Positions 56,886 through 64,000 of a DNA stretch of 64,000 nucleotides are shown piece after piece (the stretch's first letter is position 1; each line of letters begins with the position of its first letter). The notes under the pieces were generated by a model that did no database searches, had not been told where the DNA came from, and was given only the letters and a program-made list of their open reading frames with translations. A program made the translations under genes and the position numbers. The stretch lies in assembly GCA_963576735.1 (NCBI GenBank), contig OY755176.1:11765423-11829422 (forward strand). Direction: 5' to 3'. The stretch is from Bedellia somnulentella. Taxonomy: Eukaryota; Arthropoda; Insecta; Lepidoptera; Bedelliidae.

Positions 56886-57844
56886 CAGTACATGACATGT
56901 CACGTCCTGTCGACTGTTCGGAAACGACATCAGCACATTTAAAAATCAATTATAAAGAGACTCGTTCATTAACAGTTCATTATTTCATAATTTTAGTACA
57001 AACACATCGTTGGCTTGATTTTAACGAAGTTTTAATCAAATCGTCTTGTAACATAAAAAGTTTTTGATAGTTCTACAACGTTCGTAAATTCCCCGTCATT
57101 CCTGTCTACCATGGAGGATTGTATTAGTAGGAATCGAATTTATCAGTGTGTAAACATTATTTTCCGTTAATGGCAACACTAAATCATACTTATACAATAT
57201 ACGAAGAAAAAGAATTGCACAACAAAACGGTGTTGGTGATATTTTTGTTTGAAAGGGTGTTCTACAGGTCTATAGAGATCAAGCGTCACTTCTGGAAAGA
57301 TCGTAAAAAGGTCAATTTCATAAAAAACCTATTTTCACTTCGTGGCTTTATGAAAAAGAGGTATTTTGTCACTACGATTTACCGAAAATAAACTTAACCT
57401 CAAAAAGATATCACTGCTAGCCCAAATTAAATTAAATTTCTCACATCTGTCGACCTCACACCTGTCGACTGTTTGGTAGACAGAAGTGAAAATCATAGAC
57501 AGAAGTGATTAATTCTTCGTTATAAAGTGATTTTACAACTAATAATTCTTGTTTGTAATTTTTATGTTCATAGACTCTTATTATGATGATATTGGACAAT
57601 TATTTATATGATTATCATGCATTTAAGATATTTTAGAAAACTGATCGACAGATGAGATGTTAGTCGACAGGAGTGATGAATTCTAAGAATATATTTTTTC
57701 TGGAATAATTATATTTGTTTTTTTTTATTAAATTAAGTTAGAATACTTTATATTGTAGTTCGCATTTTAGCTGCATTTATGAAGCACATTGCTATTATAA
57801 TAAACCAATACAAAACGGTTAACAAAATTAAGAGGGTGTTGTAA

Positions 57845-58120
57845 GAAGACGAAGCCTTGCTTCATATTGATTTTGCGGAAAATTATTCATGCAAGTATGC
57901 TGAGGAAGTCCAATCAGCACATTTTGGGGCCCCCAAACCTCAAATATCTCTCCATACATCGGTCTTGTACCTGCACAAAGATAATGAAGAGTCTATTCAA
58001 AGTTGCTGTTCGGTATCCCAGAACTTGAGGCATGATCCAGTTCTTATTTGTGCTCATCTGAAACCATTTATTGATCGCATATCGATGATCGACGATCGCC
58101 TATTGATGAGACCCATGTAG
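57845..58120 (+). pseudogene. Transposase fragment (HIDFAENYSC block)
   Basis: The frame reads EDEALLHIDFAENYSCKYAE, then QSAHFGAPKPQISLHTSVLY and SQNLRHDPVLICAHLKPF. An Asp in a hydrophobic strand followed by ENY, then HFG...SLHT, resembles the RNase H-fold core of animal transposon proteins I have seen with DFSENY/HFGGS..Q.SLHT motifs. I cannot name the superfamily. No ATG lies at the start, and upstream and downstream parts are missing or shifted, so this is a relic. A further piece at about 58169-58261 reads GTQSIRQLTWSKTDPDVIHA and ends in a stop. Confidence 0.5.
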
Positions 58121-58263
58121 AATACATATCTGGCATTCTGGACAAAAACACCACACCGCCTTTTAAAGGCACGCAAAGTATACGCCAGCTAACGTGGAGT
58201 AAGACTGATCCCGACGTGATACACGCACGCAAATTAAGTTGCGATACCTGCAGATTTTACTAA

Positions 58264-58776
58264 ATATGTTCTCATCACGAAATTGGACGCATCTATCTTA
58301 CGTATAAAACAGATGATATTGCTACTGGTGAAATAGAATCTTTGTCGCCAAATGAGACTCATTGTAGCTCGCCTATCTCCAGTCAAGAGCGCCTTCAATC
58401 CTTGTCGCCAGAATTACTGCCAAAATTAGTTTCCAGAGGCAATAAGAGGCCAAAAGCAAAATTTCCGTCACCCAACGAAAACCGTTGCATCTCACTAGTC
58501 TCACCAGAATTGCGACGAAAAACACATCTTCGCCCGCAAAATCTACAAACAGGATCTCCATCACCAAATGAAACACCATCACCATATTATCAAAAGAGAT
58601 ACTTCTATAAAATGTGCTATGGAAGTGATGAGTCCGACGAAGAATGTGACAGCGCAAGCTTGCGGCAGCCTTTGATGGAGAATAGAAACGTCACTTCACT
58701 ACTTCTGAATACTTCACAAACATGCCCGAAACGCATTCGTTTGCAATCAAGTTCAAGTGACGAGTGGATATTTTGA
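58264..58776 (+). pseudogene. Continuation ORF of the transposon (Ser/Pro-rich tail)
   Basis: Open frame starting CSHHEIGRIYLTYKTDDIAT, then Ser/Pro-rich sequence with repeated SPNE (LSPNETHCSS, PSPNENRCIS, SPSPNETPSP), an acidic patch SDESDEECDS and the end RLQSSSSDEWIF. The frame follows the GTQSIRQ fragment after a stop. It is probably the low-complexity C-terminus of the same transposon protein. There is no ATG near its start. Confidence 0.4.
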
Positions 58777-58999
58777 TCTGTCGACATAAGTGACGTGATT
58801 TTCTGTCGACAACTTTTTCTTTTTATAAAAATGCTACTTTTTTGAATATTTTTTATTTTTGTTAACGATTTTTAGTATTATGACTTTGAGTTTATATTTG
58901 TAGAAGTTTATTTTATGTCAGATTTTTATGAAACATAGTCTAAATCAGTCTAATGTCTTTCCTGTCGACTTTGTGTTCACTCCTGTCTAACGGTTAAAA

Positions 59000-59915
59000 C
59001 GTGAAAAGTGTCATTTTCGATTTAATTAGTAATATTGATCTCAATCATTGTGATACTTCAGTTCCTATAGGTTTAATGATAATTATAATACGACAAAATA
59101 AAGAAAAAATAGATTTTTATTTTTGTTTTTATTTTCCTACTCCACGGTAGAATCACCCCTATACAAAAAATAAACTGTCTAATTATCACTGTCCATGAAA
59201 TACAGCCCAATGAGAGGTAGACAGCTACAGGTATTAGTAATAAGGTCCCTATTTACCTTTGCGGTAAGGAACCCTAAAAGAATCAATTTCATTTTTATCA
59301 TCCAATACAAATTGGTCTTTAGCCATTCTCTAGCACGGAAGTAATTGTTCTCAAACGAACTTTTGGATCGGCCCATTATAGTGGCAATCAAAAAGTTTGA
59401 ACACTCATTAAATGATTGATATGAAATCTTTATTATACGGCTAGTTTTGCGTCGTTTGGTTCTACTCACAAAATTTAAAATAGGTTAAGTGCGAAAAAAA
59501 TATGTTTTAAGAAAGAATACGTGACATCGGCACCGCGTTTGCTTGGACAGTGTACTTTTTAGTGATGGGAGAGATCGATCTCTTCATACATTCGCTTTTG
59601 AACTTTACAAAGAAATTTGCCTTAGTGATGGACGCCCCCAAATGATATTACCACCGTTACTGCTTCTATATGAGAGTATCTATGCCATCAATTTACTATC
59701 ATCGAAGCGCAAAAATAATTTAAACACTCCCTTTTCAATCTTTGGACAATATCATCTTCCCACCGCACTGTTCTATTTAATAAACCTTAATTATTGCTTC
59801 TTTACAATGATGTGAAGGCCAAATACTTTCCACATTCACGGATAAGCTCATTAAGACTACGCAACACGACTTGAATGTATCGTCTCCATTGCTTAAAGAC
59901 ACAACATACTTATAC
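59000..59915. other. Mostly unassigned; a short SINE trace near 59527-59570
   Basis: CACCGCGTTTGCTTGGACAG and TGTACTTTTTAGTGATGGGA resemble a reverse piece of the family A body. Open frames at 59179-59469 and 59543-59815 have no recognised domain. Confidence 0.35.
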
Positions 59916-59919
59916 TCAT

Positions 59920-60127
59920 CGACCGGCTATTACTCCTAGAAGGGTGAAACCTGAGCTTAAAGATAAGAAATTCCTAAGCCACTTTTAGATATTAAGTGGG
60001 AAGAAAAGGTATATTTAACCACGCCAGCCACATCGCCCTACGAATACTTAAAGATTCTTAACTTAGTCGCCTCTTAGATTTATGGAAAGAAATGGGTTAA
60101 TGCTGCTCTAAGCCGTCACTACACAGG
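59920..60127 (-). mobile_element. Family B element, diverged
   Basis: ATACTCATCGACCGGCTATT, AGCCACTTTTAGATATTAAG and TTAGTCGCCTCTTAG to TAAGCCGTCACTACACAG. Confidence 0.7.
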
Positions 60128-60129
60128 TC

Positions 60130-60725
60130 CATATGCGAAATAGCACACTATTAAAGATAGTAACTAATCGTATGTGCATTCCAATTCTTTGAAAGCCAGT
60201 TACACCGTTATGCGCCGGCGCGTGCTCTTAAGAAACGCTACTAGAATTCACTAATGATAATACCCTTTTAATACCAAATTAGGGCTACGCAATAACAGTG
60301 TTTTGCTTCCTAGTGTAGTCATTTGCTAAACATGACGTATCGTTGTTGCATGATTAGTTCTATGGAAGAATATTAAGAGTAACATTTCAGCACTGCTTGT
60401 ATCGCGAACACTATATCTAAAGTACATTTTACCAATTTTTTTTATTAAAATTCTATTTCGCATCTTACAAAGAATATACTTACTGTCCGTTTCTCACTAT
60501 AGAAGTTTACTTATCTATCTCTTTTTATCACTTATCCCGTTATAGTTGTCCCATTTACATGTTGATTTGATATTTTTGATCATGAGTCACGAATGCACGA
60601 GCTCGACATTTTCGAGCCTTTTCCTACTCTTACTACACTGATATTTGAAAACTAAGCTACAACCCGTCAATCTACGTTAAAAGGGAAAGGAAGCAATCCG
60701 ATAAAAATTTGAAAAAGTACAATAA
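60130..60725. other. AT-rich DNA, nothing recognised
   Basis: No gene or repeat is assigned. Confidence 0.5.
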
Positions 60726-60729
60726 TTTT

Positions 60730-60846
60730 TAAGAGCTTATTCCATTACACAAATTTCAGTTTGAATGTTATTCCACTAGTCTGAATTCAGATTCTGTGGC
60801 TTTCAGACGTCTTCATTCAGACAAATGGAATAAGCTTTTTAGTTAG
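60730..60846. mobile_element. Small fold-back element
   Basis: AGCTTATTCCATT at the left and its reverse complement AATGGAATAAGCT at the right enclose about 90 bp. Internal words TTATTCCACTAGTCTGAATT and CAGACAAATGGAATAA also pair. Confidence 0.5.
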
Positions 60847-60881
60847 ACTTGTTTGTGCATGAAAATCTCATGTGGGCGTTA

Positions 60882-61138
60882 TTTACTAATCAATTAAGGA
60901 AAGAAACATTTCGACACGAGCGGGACTCTAACCCAGAAATAAAAAAAAAAATGGAGGTAGAGGGCGCTGAGACCTACTGGTATTAAGAAGCAAGGAAAGA
61001 CAAATTTCGCATCAGTGGATACTTGGCACTATAGCTCAGTTGGCAGAGCGACCGGGCCGTATACTATACCCGGATGTCGTGGGTTTGAGTCCTACTGAGG
61101 TGTCGAAATTTTTCTGTCCTTAATTGATTAGTAAGTAT
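60882..61138 (+). mobile_element. tRNA-headed element enclosed by inverted repeats (copy 2)
   Basis: The left arm, 60882-60935, contains ACTAATCAATTAAGGAAAG and TTTCGACAC followed by a reverse T-arm-like stretch. The right arm, 61080-61138, is its inverse (GTGTCGAAATTTTT, CCTTAATTGATTAGTAA). Between them lies a tRNA-like sequence at 61026-61104 with A-box TATAGCTCAGTTGG and T-arm-like GTGGGTTTGAGTCCTAC. Same layout as the copy at 17.6 kb. Confidence 0.6.
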
Positions 61139-61272
61139 AATAATGGTCAAAGAAGAGCCGTGATAAAAAAAACAACTACTCCATTCAAACCATGTGTATT
61201 ATTTACGTTGGGTGAAGTTATATATTATAGTTTGAGGTAAGAATAATACATTTATATTTCTACATTTATAAA

Positions 61273-61419
61273 TCTATATTATATAAAAGAAAGTTGTGTT
61301 AGTTACACTATTTATAACTTAAGAAAGATTTGCTGAAACTGGTAGAGAGGTAGCTTTGAACCAGGAAAAGGACATATGATACTAACACCATCCGTGCGAA
61401 GCCGGGACGGACCACTAGT
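61273..61419 (+). mobile_element. Short Helitron-like element
   Basis: TCTATATTATATAAAAGAAA at the left and CCGTGCGAAGCCGGGACGG followed by ACCACTAGT at the right. About 147 bp, with the same kind of ends as family D but an unrelated interior. Confidence 0.6.
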
Positions 61420-61489
61420 ATCTTATATAATTTATATGGCCTTATGATATCCGCGCCATATATAAAAATCTATTGGCACTTTACTAACA

Positions 61490-61700
61490 CTTAGGCCCAT
61501 AGCACACGACGTATTTTATACGCGCCGACGACGCGCGTATTAGGAACGCGCGTTTTCGGCGCCGTTGGCGCTGATTTTTGCGTTTGCATTCATGAAGCGC
61601 GTATACGCGCGTATAAAGCGATGCAAACGCGCGTACAAAGGAGCGGAGTAGGGGCAGGGGGGAGGAGATGCGCTCACGCCACCACTGACTGCACCGCCCG
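61490..61700. mobile_element. CG-rich transposon end
   Basis: TAGGCCCATAGCACACGACG is followed by nested GCGCGT words (GACGACGCGCGTATT, GCGCGTATACGCGCGTATA). GCACACGACG-type termini are familiar from Harbinger/PIF-like elements, and a MADF fragment follows. The opposite end was not found. Confidence 0.4.
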
Positions 61701-61945
61701 CGCCTCAGTTGTATTGATTGTTAAGATATATGACCTGCTTCGTCAAGTTAAATGTTAAGCTCTATGGTTAGGCTTGACATTACCGTTTTTGGTTTGAGTG
61801 ACAAGTTTATTTTCCACAACATTCTTTATTTTACTCCTTGTTGCCACAAATGAAAGAATTGAATTGAATTGAATTTATTTTACTCCTCTCGATCCATCTA
61901 TTAACGTTGATAGTTATTGTAAGCTGCGCGTGTATATGGTTCAAA

Positions 61946-62146
61946 ATGGAACACTTCGACACCGACCGCTTTATTGCAGAAATTAACAATCGTCCAGCTA
62001 CATGGAATTCTCTACTACCCGAATATTCTACAAGGATACTCTACACTATGGATCGGCCCTTAACACTCTCGGAGCGTAGCAGGGGGCGTGGCCTATTGGC
62101 ACTTAAAATGGCTGACCTAGGGTTGTATATGCAAGAATCAGAATAG
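61946..62146 (+). pseudogene. MADF-domain fragment
   Basis: MEHFDTDRFIAEINNRPATW, then NSLLPEYSTR. F-I-x-E-[IV]-x-x-R-P-x-[IT]-W-[DN]-x-x-x-x-x-Y is the start of MADF DNA-binding domains. The frame then continues into unrelated sequence and stops at 62146, so only helix 1 survives. MADF proteins occur both as host factors and in Harbinger-type transposons. The CG-rich end just upstream favours the latter. Confidence 0.55.
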
Positions 62147-62149
62147 AAA

Positions 62150-62435
62150 AATATCGATAAATTTGCCAACATGTTTATGTAGAAATAATTTATTCCAACA
62201 GTGGGCAAATACTTTTAAATTAGATCTAGATATTTCAAGACTAGTTTTAAACCTTCGTTTCACCACCATGGATCACACATCACCATGAATTTAACTCATG
62301 AACATTTCCGAGCGATAATTTATTACGATTTTTGGCGTGGGGTAAGTTAAAAGCAGTGCATCGATCAGTGGTTCAGTGATATTAATCATGGGTATCATAT
62401 GCTCAAGGACGACTTTAAATCGGTTGTCGTACACA
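62150..62435. other. AT-rich spacer
   Basis: No gene or repeat is assigned. Confidence 0.5.
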
Positions 62436-62437
62436 TT

Positions 62438-62675
62438 ACATATACTTACTTACGGCTATAAATCCCTAGATGGGGTAGCCAGAGCTAAGGAATGACAAAT
62501 TTCTCAGTCACCTTTGGGAATGTTGAGTGGGGAGAAGTTGGTAAAATAAAGGTGATGGGTGTCCAACAGCATCACCCAAAATTCCCTTAAAATGCCGTTA
62601 AAAGTCAGTTAGTCGCCTCTTACGTACTCCCACCGGAAGAAATGGGGTAGTGCCATTCTAAGCCGACACTACACA
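62438..62675 (-). mobile_element. Family B element (near full length)
   Basis: ACTTACGGCTATAAATCCCT, TGGGGTAGCCAGAGCTAAGG and GTCGCCTCTTACGTACTCCC to AGCCGACACTACACAG. Confidence 0.85.
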
Positions 62676-62852
62676 GTTGTCGTACACGTACAACAAAATA
62701 TTGATGCTGTGCTTGACTTATATTCCAAGATCGTACATATAAATACTAAAAAAACAACGTATTTAAATTAAAAATGTCACATTTATTCATTTTTAAATAA
62801 CGTCAATTTGTTATAACACGTTCTGAATGAAACCTTTTCATTCGTGATTTTT

Positions 62853-63400
62853 TTAAGATAAACCATACCATTTTTTTAAAATGCAATGCCAATTTTTATG
62901 TCGATGGTTGATGTTTTCAAAGCCAATACCATCAAGCCACTTTGCTTCACTTGTAGGAAACCTGAAATTATTTAATTTTAGTATTCAATAACCACCTCAA
63001 ATGTAACAAATGTGAAGAAAAGTGTAAACTATAAAAATAATGTTACCTACATTTTGGAAGGCATTTAGATTTTTAATAGGTTAACCTACCAACCAACTTA
63101 AACCGAATCTGATAGTACTTAAACATCGATAATACTAAATGATCAGTGTTTCACATCACTAGGTAAACAATGAGAGGAAGTAATTTTGGAAGAAATCATG
63201 AAAACAAAGCCTTTTATGGCGAAAATATTACAATGATCATGAAGTTTCCTCTGATCACATCGAGGAAGCATGAAATACACCAAAAAAATACACTTGACCG
63301 AAGTGAAAAGAAAGAAAATAATTACTTACTTGTGCAAAGTTAATTGAGGCTGATTTTCGCTATTACGGGCGCCACAATCTTTAATAGAGCAACAAGGCAT
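62853..63400 (-). pseudogene. Two-exon THAP zinc-finger fragment
   Basis: Exon 1 (63330-63400) reads MPCCSIKDCGARNSENQPQL then TLH, with donor AA|GTAAGT. Exon 2 (62853-62961), after acceptor TTTCAG|G, reads FPTSEAKWLDGIGFENINHR then HKNWHC. The join creates TLHKFP. This matches the THAP order: start MPxC, Cys-x4-Cys, a short loop, FP, then a conserved Trp. The closing Cys-x2-His is damaged: Cys50 is present, but the expected His-Phe (CATTTT) is out of frame, and the frame ends at TAA 62855-62853. It may be a decayed transposon (P-element-like proteins carry THAP) or a host gene copy. 59 residues as read. Confidence 0.6.
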
Positions 63401-63404
63401 TGTG

Positions 63405-64000
63405 CACTTATATTGCCTGTGCAATTTTTTGGTCTAAAACTGGATAAATCAATGTCCAAAACACAATAAACGCAATCAAGACTTTTGTTTACAAAGCAAT
63501 TGACAGATCAAATGGCAATTAAGTTGGCCGATCTAGGTACGCGCTATCATAATCGAAACGTCTTGACGAAATTTTGCCATAAACAACAAGAAGGAAACAT
63601 GTATTGCTCTCTTTTTCAAAAGGTTAAGCTCGGAAGGTTAGAAAGAGAAAACGGCATATGGAATATTTTTGTTGAGATATGATTATTATTTGCATAACGT
63701 TATAAAGATATAGTACCACAGGGCCGATCCCTAGTGTAGAGTATCCTTGATATTCTACTCGTAACAAAGTGTTAAAAAGAAATGCTTGGGATGAATTGTG
63801 CCAAATTTTTTATAACGATTTCAATGAAAAAACCAATAAGGAAAAAAACCTGGCAGGTAATTTTTATTATATTTATTTGTTTTAGGACTAGGTACACAAG
63901 AACATCGCCGCGCCGCCGTAAAGATAGGCCACCCATGTCGCGTGCCCACGTTTCTATAGGTAGTTAATAAGCACTAGCAGTATTTTTTTTCTTATTGGAA
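63405..64000. other. AT-rich right edge
   Basis: GGGCCGATCCCTAGT near 63721 resembles a Helitron-like 3' end, without a matching start. Two short open frames (63485-63682, 63782-63967) have no recognised domain. Confidence 0.35.

Larger units (their letters stand above)
56890..58995 (+). mobile_element. DNA transposon relic with TCACTYCTGTCGAC subterminal repeats and transposase fragments
   Basis: Copies of TCACTYCTGTCGAC, whole or partial and in both orientations, lie at about 56901, 57097, 57441, 57458, 57475, 57500, 57645, 57653, 58778, 58812, 58967 and 58979. They therefore lie on both sides of a protein-coding remnant (57845-58776). The pattern fits subterminal transposase-binding sites. 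Ends and target duplication could not be fixed. Confidence 0.55.

Noticed and set aside
57146..57391. 81-codon ORF left of the transposase fragment
   Set aside because: Basic and AT-driven composition, no ATG at a credible start and no recognised motif. It might be transposon-derived but cannot be supported.
61907..63682. Similar words in two ORFs: LALKMADLGLYM (62.1 kb) and MAIKLADLGTRY (63.5 kb)
   Set aside because: Only about eight residues agree and the flanking DNA does not align by eye. Treated as coincidence.
1..64000. CRISPR arrays, operons, bacterial promoters or terminators
   Set aside because: No spaced direct-repeat array or prokaryotic gene organisation is present. Splice sites and repeats are those of an insect nuclear genome.

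Overview
The window looks like genomic DNA of a moth or butterfly (Lepidoptera). It is AT-rich, intron-rich and packed with repeats of kinds common in lepidopteran genomes: tRNA-headed SINEs, 5'-truncated non-LTR retrotransposons, Helitron-like elements whose 3' end resembles GCGAAGCTGGG...CACTAGT, and MITEs. There is no bacterial-type gene organisation. Species cannot be named from the sequence alone.

Only one intact host gene is convincing. It lies on the minus strand between about 3.04 and 13.04 kb. I could join 14 coding exons with GT/AG junctions and consistent phases into a 553-residue secreted pancreatic-type lipase. It has a signal peptide, a GHSLG nucleophile elbow, the Ser206/Asp229/His318 triad, a cysteine-bounded lid and a C-terminal PLAT domain. 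A poly(A) signal follows the stop codon. At least one non-coding 5' exon must lie further right, because an acceptor sits 10 nt before the ATG. The introns carry many SINE and LINE fragments.

The remaining ~50 kb is mostly transposable-element sediment in otherwise featureless AT-rich DNA. The main repeat families are: (A) a tRNA-derived SINE of ~350 bp; (B) a ~250 bp element with about 20 copies, starting GCCGTGTAGTGTCGGC and ending GCCGTGAGTATATG(TATG)n; (C) 3' fragments of a LINE encoding a RWFGHIERMD...SAYPNGN tail; and (D) a ~0.95-1.0 kb Helitron-like element with four long copies. A, B and C share a related 3' tail with a small CCCC/GGGG stem-loop, which suggests the two short families are mobilised by the machinery of LINE C.

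Less ordinary items are: a TTAA-flanked inverted-repeat element (18.36-20.09 kb); two islands of short repeated motifs that look like subterminal repeats of DNA transposons (15.1-18.2 kb and 56.9-59.0 kb), the second enclosing remains of an HIDFAENY-type transposase; a tRNA-like gene enclosed by inverted repeats, present twice (17.6 and 61.0 kb); a 448 bp mariner deletion derivative with perfect TA duplications (38.5 kb); a MADF-domain fragment beside a CG-rich end (61.5-62.1 kb); and a two-exon THAP zinc-finger fragment on the minus strand (62.85-63.40 kb). I see no large unrecognised gene system. The parts best worth a second look are the shared 3' tail and the two motif islands.
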